Part shown: positions 1 through 8,496 of the stretch, piece by piece | How the letters are laid out: each line of letters opens with the position of its first letter | Numbering within the stretch: position 1 is the stretch's first letter | Assembly (NCBI GenBank): GCA_021323855.1 | Contig: JAJPKE010000026.1 | Coordinates: 62,001 to 126,000, forward strand | Length of the DNA: 64,000 nt | Direction: 5' to 3' | Source of the DNA: Chloroflexota bacterium | GTDB taxonomy: Bacteria > Chloroflexota > Ktedonobacteria > Ktedonobacterales > JADMIN01 | The notes under the pieces: generated by a model | Told to the model about the DNA's origin: nothing | Seen by the model: the letters and a program-made list of their open reading frames with translations, nothing else | The model's database searches: none | Position numbers and translations under genes: made by a program

Positions 1-2
1 GC

Positions 3-353
3 GAGGGCGTGCTGTCGCTGCCATTCGCGCCGTATTCGCGCATCTTCCCGCGCGCCGTCGCCATCATCCACCACGGCGGCATCGGCACGACGGCGCAGGC
101 GCTCCGTCTCGGCGTACCCTCGCTGATCGTGCCGTGGGGCTTCGATCAACTCTACACCGCCGCGCGCATCACTACCATTGGCGCGGGACAATTCCTCTTC
201 TGGCGCGACTATACGCCCGCACGCGCGCAGAAAGCCATCTCTGCGCTGCTGAACGAACCCAGCTATCGCGCAACGGCGCGCTCACTCAGCGAACGCATCG
301 CGCATGAGGATGGCGTGGGGACGCTATGCGATGCGGTGCTGGCGCTGCTATGA
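3..353 (+). CDS. Glycosyltransferase, GT1/MGT-like (C-terminal part)
   Basis: The frame is open from the left edge, so the N-terminus lies outside the window. The visible part carries the nucleotide-sugar binding signature of UDP-glycosyltransferases: HHGGIGTTAQALRLGVPSL followed by the PWGFDQ segment, which matches the plant/macrolide GT1 pattern H-x-G-G-x-G-T..E/Q..P..D-Q. Such enzymes transfer a sugar from an NDP-sugar to a small lipophilic acceptor in the cytoplasm. Acceptor and donor cannot be read from this fragment. It converges on the methyltransferase gene with only 8 bp between the stop codons. Confidence 0.85.
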   Translation, partial: EGVLSLPFAPYSRIFPRAVAIIHHGGIGTTAQALRLGVPSLIVPWGFDQLYTAARITTIGAGQFLFWRDYTPARAQKAISALLNEPSYRATARSLSERIAHEDGVGTLCDAVLALL

Positions 354-361
354 GTTTGCAG

Positions 362-1897
362 TTAGAGCAGAACCAATTGTTTCGTCTGCTCAGGAGCATC
401 TAACCCCGCAGCATGCAGGGCTGAGGCAGGTATAGGCAAGCGTTCTAGTGCGCGTGGCTCGACTTTAATGGCATTTGCGCCGTATGATTTGCCAACACGG
501 TAGAGGTTGGCAATAATTTCAGGTTGTTGCAAGAGTTTCCATATCTTTTCAAGATACGCAGGATCTTCGTTGCGTGGATATACGCACAGGAAGCTCGTCA
601 GTGGCAAGACACGTGCAGTATTGCGAATAAAGCGGACATTGTTCCGCCCCAAATAGGCGAATAAAAAGGGTGGAACTGCACGAATTTCCATTTTGTACCA
701 GGGCTTTCGCTGAGAAATCAGCGACTTTTTGGGCAAACCTCTTTGCTCACCCTGCCTGATGTATTCGCGTATGGCAACTGGGAAAGCATCAACCGGGCGA
801 TTATCCAGGTATAATAATTGTGTTGGTCGCCCTGATCTATCGAGTTGTGCTAACACTTGATCTGTTATCTCCGCTGCTGGTATGTCGCGTGTACGCCCTA
901 CAGCGATGCGGAAAAATGTTTCGGGAATCCTTGTTTGTCGAGCCTGCTCTTTTGTCAAGAAGAAGAAGTCATTTGCTCCTGTCGCTATGCCTCTCATAAC
1001 AGTGACAAAATCTCCTAATTTTGCCTCGCTGTAGTTCGTTTCTACCGTAATCTGACGTGACAGCCCTGTATTCAATGCCTCTTGCAAGTATCTTTCATAC
1101 ACAACCAGGCCGGAGGTTGGAACATCTCGAAACCCAGAAATGGTCCATGCCTTATAATTTGGTGTGCGTGTCTCGGTACATTGTGCCCATAGAAAGGTGC
1201 TTTCCGGGGCACAATGACGAATCATGAAAACAATGGGATTCGTATCAATGCCTGGAAATGGGGTTGCATCTGCTGCAAACGTAACGACAGCTTCTAACTT
1301 ATAGTGCGAAGTAATCCAGTTCCAAAGAGGTGTAGCAAATTTGCCTTCACAGGTGTCGGCTGGCATGATAAAAGCCAAACGTCCATCATAAGGAAGCATC
1401 TGTAATGCGCGGAGCAAAAAATAGACATGCAGTCCTGCACGTCCGTCCAACGCTTTTCCCATTACATCTCTGCCATACTTTTGTAGCTGGGCCTTTACCA
1501 CTTGAGGCAGGCGATGATGGCGAATATAAGGCGGATTGGCTACAATAGCCTCATACTGGCGAGTTGGAGGATGAAGCACAAAATCCTGCATCTGGACAAA
1601 GGCGAGGTCTTCAGTGCTAAGCCCCGTTTTCCTAGCTTGCTCTATTGCCTCACCGTCAATTTCCGCGCCATGTAGTGTGATGGGGCGACCCAACTGCGCC
1701 CCGACCACTTTAGCTGCATGGAAGAAAGCTCCTGCGCCTACTGCTGGATCAAACACATGGTCCGCATCTCCTTGCAGAACATAGGCAACCATCGCCTCCG
1801 CTATCCAGGCGGGCGTCCAAAATTGTCCCTTCTTGCGCAATGCCTCGCGTTTTGGTCCAGCGCTTGGCAATCGCTGGTGGCCCGCTTTCACTGCCAT
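362..1897 (-). CDS. Type II N6-adenine DNA methyltransferase (Eco57I/TaqI-like)
   Basis: A 511-residue protein with the gamma-class amino-methyltransferase order. Motif X-like GQFWTPAWIAEAMV lies at residues 24-37, the SAM-binding motif DPAVGAGAFF at 50-59, and the catalytic motif IV NPPY at 121-124. The C-terminal half resembles a target-recognition domain of the TaqI/Eco57I type. It should methylate adenine in the site cut by the neighbouring upstream nuclease. It starts 23 bp after that gene on the same strand, giving a nuclease-then-methylase operon. Recognition sequence cannot be read from the protein. Confidence 0.9.
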   Translation of the reverse strand: MAVKAGHQRLPSAGPKREALRKKGQFWTPAWIAEAMVAYVLQGDADHVFDPAVGAGAFFHAAKVVGAQLGRPITLHGAEIDGEAIEQARKTGLSTEDLAFVQMQDFVLHPPTRQYEAIVANPPYIRHHRLPQVVKAQLQKYGRDVMGKALDGRAGLHVYFLLRALQMLPYDGRLAFIMPADTCEGKFATPLWNWITSHYKLEAVVTFAADATPFPGIDTNPIVFMIRHCAPESTFLWAQCTETRTPNYKAWTISGFRDVPTSGLVVYERYLQEALNTGLSRQITVETNYSEAKLGDFVTVMRGIATGANDFFFLTKEQARQTRIPETFFRIAVGRTRDIPAAEITDQVLAQLDRSGRPTQLLYLDNRPVDAFPVAIREYIRQGEQRGLPKKSLISQRKPWYKMEIRAVPPFLFAYLGRNNVRFIRNTARVLPLTSFLCVYPRNEDPAYLEKIWKLLQQPEIIANLYRVGKSYGANAIKVEPRALERLPIPASALHAAGLDAPEQTKQLVLL

Positions 1898-1920
1898 TGC
1901 GTTATCTCCTCCTCCCTAAG

Positions 1921-2913
1921 CTACCATCGCTTGGTGCTGGATGCTTTATCGAGTATGCGGATGGCTTCCGAACTGATATGCAGCGTGCCGCCCTCAAACT
2001 TGACGTATGGAAGTATATGGCCGTTCTTGTCAACGATGTGAGCCGGCACAAGTGTTGGCTCTTCAGTTGCAGAACCAAGAGCATACGCATAGTGATAATA
2101 AAACTTATAGATGTCCTTTGATTGTGTTGCTCCTCCCGGTGCCTGAAATACTTGAGCCGTAGGGAGTATTTTTCCCTCTGTAATCAATTTTTCTGCCTCA
2201 TCCAGAGCAATTCCAAATGCAAGATCATAAAAGGCATGCCAAATATGGATAGGCACTTTCCTCTCGGTCTGCCACTCCCAGAGCGGTAAACGATCTTCTT
2301 GTTTGATAATGATCGTTGGCATTACCGCATTTTTTCGCAATCCTGGCAAACCGCCAAGCCTCTTTTGAGGGGATAGAGGCTTCCCATAGTCAGGCATCTG
2401 TTTGGCTATCCACAAACTATTTTCACATTCGACAGCAATTACAGCCAAAGAAAGAATTCTCACCATGGAATGATGATCTTCTGGAATAAATGGTAATTCC
2501 TGTGCCCCACCCAGTTCACCAATGATTTGTTGGACCTGTGCCTCATCTTCCTTGCGAAAGATGAGCAAGTCAGGACGCTTGAGTTTGCCCAATCCAGCCT
2601 CTTCGAGTCGCTCGAAGTACAACTCAAAAGCTCGCACATCTCCTTCAGGCGCAACACCACTTGGACCATAGGGAAATGCAGTATAGTGGCCTGTTTCATT
2701 GATGGCCTGTACAAACCGTTTCTCGCTCCATTCACCTTGTGACCAGCGCATCAAAAAGTCGCTTCCGCGTAGCCTTCGAGGATTTAACACAAATTCGGAC
2801 CAGAGGATATCGTCATGACCACGCAGTTCAAACTCAATATCTTCATCAGGTACACTGAGTACACTCTCAAAAGGCGGCCAGACATCCGCATTCGCATCTT
2901 TGGTGGTGGCCAT
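1921..2913 (-). CDS. Type II restriction endonuclease, possibly AccI family
   Basis: 330 residues, cotranscribed with and preceding the adenine methylase, which is the strongest evidence for its role. A PD-(D/E)xK-like arrangement is visible: RPDLLIF with Asp115, followed about 45 residues later by VIAVECENSLW with Glu162 and Glu164. The ECENSLW..KQMPDYG segment resembles AccI-type endonucleases as I remember the family; this was not searched. The Lys of a canonical ExK is not present (ECE), so the active site may be a variant. AT-richer codon use than the neighbouring catabolic genes fits horizontal acquisition of the R-M pair. Confidence 0.7.
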   Translation of the reverse strand: MATTKDANADVWPPFESVLSVPDEDIEFELRGHDDILWSEFVLNPRRLRGSDFLMRWSQGEWSEKRFVQAINETGHYTAFPYGPSGVAPEGDVRAFELYFERLEEAGLGKLKRPDLLIFRKEDEAQVQQIIGELGGAQELPFIPEDHHSMVRILSLAVIAVECENSLWIAKQMPDYGKPLSPQKRLGGLPGLRKNAVMPTIIIKQEDRLPLWEWQTERKVPIHIWHAFYDLAFGIALDEAEKLITEGKILPTAQVFQAPGGATQSKDIYKFYYHYAYALGSATEEPTLVPAHIVDKNGHILPYVKFEGGTLHISSEAIRILDKASSTKRW

Positions 2914-3252
2914 ATATTCCCTGTTCTTCTCTATTCCGGCCTTCTATTGAATTGAGATTCCTTCTGGCGTGAATTGCATGCCAGCTATTCCAGCATAAAG
3001 CCAATTGGGGCAACTGTCAACCGGACAGCAGATTCCAGAACGCGCTTTCACATGCTTCTCGCTGCTTATCATGTATGCGGATCAGAAATTTGCTCATCTC
3101 ATCCGTTGCTCTGAACGGACAGGCTGGCCCATAAGGATGGGAAAGTTTTCGCCATCGCGCCGAATACACAGGGAAGGTGAGTGAACTACAATGGAGCTAA
3201 CATTGGGGCGATTGGGGCACTGAAGCAGATGAGGCGCACAAAGGAGCCGTCT
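2914..3252. other. Intergenic region, divergent R-M and aminotransferase genes
   Basis: Upstream region shared by the R-M operon (minus) and the aminotransferase gene (plus). I see no convincing -35/-10 pair. A short tandem duplication, ATTGGGGC at 3202-3209 and 3211-3218, lies 35 bp upstream of the aminotransferase start. The frame stays open upstream to 3181, but AGGAG at 3242-3246 favours the ATG at 3253. Confidence 0.5.
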
Positions 3253-4572
3253 ATGACCAACCAGACTAACCTGAATACCCGCGAGAAATACGCGCGCTAT
3301 GTCACCACCAGCTTTTCTGCGGGGTTGGAGCCGATCACCGTTACACATGCCGAGGGTGTGCGCATCAGCGACGACGCGGGCCGCGAGTATATTGACTGCT
3401 ACTCCGGCATCGCCGTCACCAACGCCGGACACGGCCATCCGAAGGTGCGCGAGGCGGCCAAGCAGCAGATTGACCGGCTGGTGCATTGCAGTTCCTATAC
3501 CTACTATGTTGAGCCGGTGGCCGATCTGGCGGAACGGCTGGCCGATGTGACACCGAGACGCCTGCAAAAGTCCTTCTTCTCCAATAGTGGCGCGGAGGGC
3601 ATCGAGGCGGCGCTGCGGCTGGCGAAGGTATACACTGGCAAACGCGAGTTCATTGCGCTGGAACGCAGCTTTCATGGGCGCTCCTTCGGCACGCTGAGCC
3701 TCACCGGCAATATGGCACGCAAGACACGCGGCGGTCCCTACGCTGGCGGCTTCTTCTTCGCGCCAGCGCCGTACACCTACCGCTCGCTCTTTGGCGAGGA
3801 CCCGGAGGTGGTGGCCGAGCAGTCCGCCCGCGCGCTGGAAAACGTCATCCGCTTCCACAGCAGCGGCGACGTGGCGGCCTTCATCATGGAGCCGGTGATG
3901 GGTGAGGGCGGCATGATCGTGCCGCCGCCCAGCTACATCCGGCGTGTCAAAGAGATTCTCGACAAATACGGCATCCTCTTCATCGCAGACGAGGTGCAGA
4001 GCGGCTTCGGGCGCACTGGCAAGCTGTTCGCCATCGAACATGCGGGCGTCGAGCCGGATATCATGGTGATGGCGAAGGGCATTGCCGATGGCTTCCCGCT
4101 GGCGGCGACCATCGCCCGCGAGGAGATTGCCGATTCGTTCAAGCCCGGTGAACACCTCAGCACCTTCGGCGGCAATCCGGTGGCCTGCGCCGCCGCGCTC
4201 GCCAACCTCGATGTGATGCTGGAAGAAGACCTGCCGGGGCAGGCGGCGCGCAAGGGTGAAGCGGCGCTGGCGCGGCTGCGCGCGATCCAGGCGGATCACG
4301 AGTGCATCGGCGAGGTGCGCGGCGCCGGTCTGATGATCGGCATTGAACTGGTGCAGTCACGCGCGACGAAAGAGCCGGCTCCCGCGCTCGCCAAAGCCCT
4401 ACGCGCCTATTGCCGCGAGCATGGCGTGCTGGTGGGCGTCGCCGGTATTGACGGCAACGTCATTCGCCTTCAGCCGCCGCTTGTCATCGCTGAGGACGAC
4501 CTGAACGTCGCGCTCGACGTGGTGGCCGCTGGCGTCGCTGAATTGTCCGGCGTGGCGGCTGGCGCACGCTAA
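3253..4572 (+). CDS. Class III PLP aminotransferase (GABA/beta-alanine type)
   Basis: About 439 residues, the usual size of GabT/beta-alanine-pyruvate aminotransferases. The glycine-rich SNSGAEGIEAALRLAK cofactor-phosphate loop, the IADEVQSGFGRTGK segment holding the Asp that pairs with the pyridine nitrogen, and the Schiff-base lysine in VMAKGIADGFPLA are all present. The start is the ATG preceded by AGGAG seven bases upstream. It lies in front of mmsA, and that pairing suggests transamination of beta-alanine or GABA to a semialdehyde which the downstream dehydrogenases oxidise. The exact amino donor is an inference. Confidence 0.85.
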   Translation: MTNQTNLNTREKYARYVTTSFSAGLEPITVTHAEGVRISDDAGREYIDCYSGIAVTNAGHGHPKVREAAKQQIDRLVHCSSYTYYVEPVADLAERLADVTPRRLQKSFFSNSGAEGIEAALRLAKVYTGKREFIALERSFHGRSFGTLSLTGNMARKTRGGPYAGGFFFAPAPYTYRSLFGEDPEVVAEQSARALENVIRFHSSGDVAAFIMEPVMGEGGMIVPPPSYIRRVKEILDKYGILFIADEVQSGFGRTGKLFAIEHAGVEPDIMVMAKGIADGFPLAATIAREEIADSFKPGEHLSTFGGNPVACAAALANLDVMLEEDLPGQAARKGEAALARLRAIQADHECIGEVRGAGLMIGIELVQSRATKEPAPALAKALRAYCREHGVLVGVAGIDGNVIRLQPPLVIAEDDLNVALDVVAAGVAELSGVAAGAR

Positions 4573-4630
4573 GACCAGGATTCTGAGGTTCTATCCGCTC
4601 TCACACTCGCCCGGGCGCTTGCGCTCTGGT

Positions 4631-4671
4631 CCCCCTCTCCCGCGCACGGGGGAGGGGCTGGGGGTGGAGGC
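4631..4671 (+). repeat. A element (hairpin repeat), GCGCAC-loop variant
   Basis: CCCCCTCTCCCGCGCACGGG followed by GGAGGGGC and a G-rich arm. It is imperfectly palindromic and lies between the aminotransferase and mmsA. Twenty-eight consecutive bases are identical (other strand) to a segment inside the E2 gene at 60021-60062, and most of it recurs at 36355-36385. Confidence 0.8.
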
Positions 4672-4694
4672 TAGCACCAAACAAGGACAACCAT

Positions 4695-6152
4695 ATGAGC
4701 ATCGCAACCGAACGACAGACCATTCAGAACTTCGTCAACGGAGTCTGGATAGATTCCGCGAGCAGTGAGACGCTGCCCGTCATAGACCCCGCCACCGGCA
4801 AGACGATTACCCATGTGCCGCTTTCGACGGCGGAAGAGGTGCGCGCCGCCGCCGCCCATGCGCACGAAGCGTTTCAGTCCTGGCGTGATGTGCCCGTCAC
4901 CGAACGCGCGCAGGTGATGTATCACATGAAGGCGCTGCTGGACAAGCATCACGACGAACTCGCCCATTCCGTCACGCGCGAAAACGGCAAGCTGCATGAT
5001 GAGGCATGGGGCGAGGTGCGGCGCGGCATCGAAGTGGTGGAGTTCGCCTGCGCCGCGCCGACGCTGATGCAGGGGCGCTCGCTGCAAGATGTCAGTCGCG
5101 GCTACGATACCGTAATGTACCGCTTCCCACTGGGCGTCGTCGCCGGCATCTCGCCCTTCAACTTTCCGGCGATGATTCCGCTGTGGATGGCGCCGCTGGC
5201 CATCGTCTGCGGCAACACCTTCATCCACAAGCCATCTGAACGCACGCCGCTCACCGGCAACCTGCTGGCGGAACTCTGGGCGGAGGCTGGCCTACCCAAT
5301 GGCGTCTTCAACGTCGTGCATGGAGCGAAGGCAGTGGTGGACGCGATGCTGAGCGATCCAGATGTGCGTGCCGTCTCGTTCGTCGGCTCGCAGCCGGTCG
5401 CGGCGTATGTCTATGCGACGGCGGCGGCGCATGGCAAGCGGGTGCAGGCGCTGGCTGGCGCCAAGAACTTCACGGTCGTTGCGCCGGACGCCGATATGGA
5501 GCGCGCGACGGCGACCGTTCTCTCCTCGGCCTTTGGCAACGCGGGCGAGCGCTGCCTTGCGGGAAGCGTGGTCATTAGCATTGGTGATGCGACGAAAGAG
5601 CTGCTGCCGCGCTTGATCGAGGGAGCGAAGGCGATGCGCGTGGGGCCGGGCGACGACCCGACGGCGGAGATGGGGCCGGTGATCCGCGCTGAACACTGCG
5701 CGCGCGTCGAGCAGTATATCGAACAGGGTGTCCAGGAGGGCGCGACGCTGGCGCTGGATGGGCGCGAGGGCCGTTCAACTGATGGCGGCTACTGGCTGCG
5801 TCCCAGCATCTTTACCAACGTCACGCCGGAGATGACGATTGCCCGCGAAGAAATCTTTGGTCCGGTGCTGACGGTGCTAGAGGCAGAGACGCTGGAAGAG
5901 GCCATCGCCATCGCCAACCGTTCGCGCTTCGGCAACGCGGCGGTTCTCTGCACCACCAGCGGGGCCGTCGCCCGCACCTTCCAGATGCAGATCGAGGCCG
6001 GCATGGTGGGCATCAACGTTGGCGTGCCATCGCCCATCGCCTGGTTCCCCTTCGCTGGCTGGAAGCAGTCGTTCTATGGCGACCTCCACGCGACCGGCGA
6101 GGATGGCATCAACTTCTATACCGAGCGCAAGGCGATTACTTCGCGGTGGTAG
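4695..6152 (+). CDS. mmsA: CoA-acylating methylmalonate-semialdehyde dehydrogenase
   Basis: 485 residues of the aldehyde dehydrogenase superfamily with MMSDH hallmarks. GAKNFTVVAPDAD replaces the usual ELGGK region, the catalytic Cys sits in SAFGNAGERCLAGS, and the C-terminus carries the diagnostic GWKQSFYGDLHATGEDGINF followed by YTERKAITSRW. The enzyme converts (methyl)malonate semialdehyde, NAD+ and CoA to propionyl- or acetyl-CoA, CO2 and NADH. AAGGA lies upstream of the start. With the preceding aminotransferase it can complete beta-alanine or valine catabolism. Its TAG stop overlaps the end of a dispersed hairpin repeat. Confidence 0.95.
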   Translation: MSIATERQTIQNFVNGVWIDSASSETLPVIDPATGKTITHVPLSTAEEVRAAAAHAHEAFQSWRDVPVTERAQVMYHMKALLDKHHDELAHSVTRENGKLHDEAWGEVRRGIEVVEFACAAPTLMQGRSLQDVSRGYDTVMYRFPLGVVAGISPFNFPAMIPLWMAPLAIVCGNTFIHKPSERTPLTGNLLAELWAEAGLPNGVFNVVHGAKAVVDAMLSDPDVRAVSFVGSQPVAAYVYATAAAHGKRVQALAGAKNFTVVAPDADMERATATVLSSAFGNAGERCLAGSVVISIGDATKELLPRLIEGAKAMRVGPGDDPTAEMGPVIRAEHCARVEQYIEQGVQEGATLALDGREGRSTDGGYWLRPSIFTNVTPEMTIAREEIFGPVLTVLEAETLEEAIAIANRSRFGNAAVLCTTSGAVARTFQMQIEAGMVGINVGVPSPIAWFPFAGWKQSFYGDLHATGEDGINFYTERKAITSRW

Positions 6153-6197
6153 ACCTCACCCCGCCCTTCGGACACCCCTCTCCCATAAGGAGAGGGG
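6151..6197 (-). repeat. A element overlapping the mmsA stop codon
   Basis: Begins AGACCTCACCCCGCCCTTCG and ends in the CCCCTCTCC..GGAGAGGGG hairpin. The mmsA stop codon TAG (6150-6152) shares its last two bases with the start of the repeat arm. Confidence 0.85.
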
Positions 6198-6331
6198 ATC
6201 GTGAGGCGACCATAGTGATGTTCTGGCAAGCGGCTATGATGTTCGCCAGCTAGCACTGTCGTCGTTAGCCTTTCGACCTCACTTCTCATGAGAGAGATTA
6301 GTATGCCACATGCGAAAAACCCTGCTAAGCG

Positions 6332-6370
6332 GCCCCTCTCCTATGGGAGAGGGGGTAGGGGGTGAGGTCT
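6332..6370 (+). repeat. A element abutting the HIT-protein start codon
   Basis: CCCCTCTCCTATGGGAGAGG followed by a G-rich arm ending GGGGGTGAGGTCT. It stops one base before the ATG at 6372, so the purine-rich arm occupies the Shine-Dalgarno position of the next gene. Confidence 0.85.
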
Positions 6371-6371
6371 C

Positions 6372-6803
6372 ATGGATTGTTTTATCTGTCGCAAGCATGC
6401 CGGGCAGGAGGCGCAACCTCCGGGCGGCTATTTCGATCTGGGCAACCTGAACGAGTATTGGCGTGTCTGCCATGCGCCGCCGCAGATGGCCGTGCCGGGG
6501 ATGCTACTGATCGAATCGCAACGGCATGTGCTGGACTTCGCGGAGATGACGCCCGAAGAGGCGAGCAGCTACGGTATCCTTGCGCGACGCCTCTATGCCG
6601 CGCTGAAAACAGTGACCGGCGCGCCGCGCATCTATGCGTTGGCGATGATGGACGGCGCGGAACACTTTCACATGTGGCTCGTGCCGCGCCCCGCCGATGC
6701 TCTCAGCAAGGGCATTGCCTACCTTGCCGCCGACCACGCCTGCACCGAGCAGGAGGCGCTGACAGTCGTGGCGGCGCTGCGCGAACAGTTGGCGCGCGAA
6801 TGA
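6372..6803 (+). CDS. HIT-like nucleotide hydrolase/transferase
   Basis: 143 residues. The histidine-triad signature is HFHMWLVPR at 98-106: the first two histidines (98 and 100) are kept and the third is replaced by Trp102. The PxxMLLIESQRHVLDFAEMT segment is the typical HIT strand-helix preceding it. HIT proteins cleave or transfer nucleotide phosphoramidates or dinucleoside polyphosphates; His100 would be the nucleophile. The start codon directly follows a hairpin repeat whose GGTGAGG arm is the only plausible ribosome-binding site. It sits between two dehydrogenase genes, probably by position rather than pathway. Confidence 0.8.
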   Translation: MDCFICRKHAGQEAQPPGGYFDLGNLNEYWRVCHAPPQMAVPGMLLIESQRHVLDFAEMTPEEASSYGILARRLYAALKTVTGAPRIYALAMMDGAEHFHMWLVPRPADALSKGIAYLAADHACTEQEALTVVAALREQLARE

Positions 6804-6860
6804 TAGTAGATACTCGCATCAAGTGCAATCCCTAGCTTCTATAGAGGAGAACGCAGCGGT

Positions 6861-8381
6861 ATGACGGTAGCGGAGATCAGAGTGCGGCAGAGCGCACACC
6901 AACTCTATATTGACGGCGGCTGGCGCGATGCGCGCGGCGGTGGACGGCTGGCCGTGCTGAATCCGGCGACAGGCCAGCAGATCGCTGAGGTTACGGCTGC
7001 TGGCGTGGAAGATGTGGATGCGGCGGTGACGGCGGCGCACACGGCGTTCAGCGATGGCCGCTGGAGCGGGCTGACGCCCGGGCAGCGCAGCGATATCCTC
7101 TTCAAGCTGGCGGAACTAATGGCAGCGGAGGCAGAGGAACTGGCGCAGCTCGAAAGCGCCAACACCGGCAAGCCGATCACGATGGCGCGCGACTTCGATG
7201 TCGCCTTCTCGATAGATAACGCGCGTTACTTTGCTGGCGCCTGCCGGGTCGTGCAGGGTCTCGGCCAGGCGGAGTATCTTTCTGGCTATCAGAGTTCGAT
7301 TCGCCGCGAGCCGGTGGGCGTCGTCGCCTCGATTGCGCCGTGGAACTATCCGCTGAACATGGCAATCTGGAAGATTATGCCTGCGCTGGCTGCCGGTAAC
7401 ACCGTCGTCCTCAAACCGGCGACACTCACGCCACTGACGGCGCTGGCGCTGGCGGACCTCGGTGAGCGCGCGGGGCTACCAGCGGGCGTCTTGAATGTCA
7501 TCACTGGGCGCGGCGAGGAGATTGGTAACGCGCTCTGCGGGCATCCGCTGGTACGTATGATCTCGCTGACCGGCGACACAGCAACGGGTAAGCAAATCAT
7601 GGGCGTCGCCGCAGGCACCGTCAAGAAGCTGCATCTGGAATTGGGCGGCAAGGCGCCGTTCCTCCTCTTCGCAGACGCCAATCTCGATGCTGCGGCGCAT
7701 GGCGCAGTGATGGGCGCGTATATCAACGCCGGCCAGGATTGCACCGCCGCCACGCGCGTCTATTGCCAGCGCGCGGCCTTCGATACATTCATGCAACGCC
7801 TGCTGAAAGTGGTGGATAGCGTTCGGGTTGGGCTGCCGGAAGATACGGCGACGGAGATGGGGCCGCTGATTTCGGCGCGGCAACGTGAGCGGGTCGAGGG
7901 CTTCGTGGAGCGGGCGCGGGCAGCGGGTGCTGAGATCGTCGCTGGCGGCGCGCGGCCAGATGACACGCGGCTCGCAGGCGGCTATTACTATCAGCCGACG
8001 GTAGTGTTGCCCACCAGCCAGCGCGATGAGGTGGTGCAGCAGGAAATCTTTGGGCCGGTGCTGGCGGTATTGCCCTTCGACGACGAGGCGGAGGGTGTAC
8101 GGCTCGCCAACGACTGCGATTATGGACTGGCGGCCTCTGTCTGGACGCGCGACGTATTTCGCGCCAATCGCGTCGCGGCGCAGATACAGTCCGGCACGGT
8201 CTGGATCAACGAACATATCGCCATCGCCTCGGAGATGCCGCACGGTGGCTACAAGCAGAGCGGCTTCGGCAAAGACATGTCGTTCTATGCGCTGGAGGAC
8301 TACACGCAGATCAAGCATGTGATGGCCGACCTGACGGATGCGTCCGTCAAGCCGTGGTATTTCATCGCTCGTGGAGATTAG
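6861..8381 (+). CDS. Aldehyde dehydrogenase, gamma-aminobutyraldehyde/betaine-aldehyde type
   Basis: 506 residues. The catalytic Glu is in LHLELGGKAPFLLFADANLD, the Cys in INAGQDCTAATRVY, and the C-terminal SGFGKDMSFYALEDYTQIKH resembles gamma-aminobutyraldehyde dehydrogenases. It is an NAD(P)-dependent oxidation of an aminoaldehyde to an amino acid, fitting polyamine breakdown feeding GABA or beta-alanine to the aminotransferase upstream. AGAGGAG at about 6843-6849 is the ribosome-binding site. Substrate assignment is by resemblance only. Confidence 0.85.
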   Translation: MTVAEIRVRQSAHQLYIDGGWRDARGGGRLAVLNPATGQQIAEVTAAGVEDVDAAVTAAHTAFSDGRWSGLTPGQRSDILFKLAELMAAEAEELAQLESANTGKPITMARDFDVAFSIDNARYFAGACRVVQGLGQAEYLSGYQSSIRREPVGVVASIAPWNYPLNMAIWKIMPALAAGNTVVLKPATLTPLTALALADLGERAGLPAGVLNVITGRGEEIGNALCGHPLVRMISLTGDTATGKQIMGVAAGTVKKLHLELGGKAPFLLFADANLDAAAHGAVMGAYINAGQDCTAATRVYCQRAAFDTFMQRLLKVVDSVRVGLPEDTATEMGPLISARQRERVEGFVERARAAGAEIVAGGARPDDTRLAGGYYYQPTVVLPTSQRDEVVQQEIFGPVLAVLPFDDEAEGVRLANDCDYGLAASVWTRDVFRANRVAAQIQSGTVWINEHIAIASEMPHGGYKQSGFGKDMSFYALEDYTQIKHVMADLTDASVKPWYFIARGD

Positions 8382-8390
8382 TGACATCTA

Positions 8391-8419
8391 TTGACAACCG
8401 CTACTCCATCTGGCATGCT
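8391..8419 (+). promoter_or_regulatory. Candidate sigma-70 promoter for the 8497 gene
   Basis: Perfect -35 TTGACA at 8391-8396, 17-bp spacer, weak -10 CATGCT at 8414-8419, directly after the dehydrogenase stop codon. Confidence 0.45.
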
Positions 8420-8496
8420 GGCAAGGAGCAAGCACAATAGCGGTGGGGATGTCATCTCACACGAAGCTGGTAGGGTAGATATTCTTGTCTGCCATC

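Noticed and set aside
3094..4299. 401-residue open frame on the minus strand
   Set aside because: It is antisense to the aminotransferase gene, is His/Arg-rich and has no domain; a codon-bias shadow.
7476..8387. 303-residue minus-strand frame
   Set aside because: Antisense to the aldehyde dehydrogenase gene without a recognisable domain.
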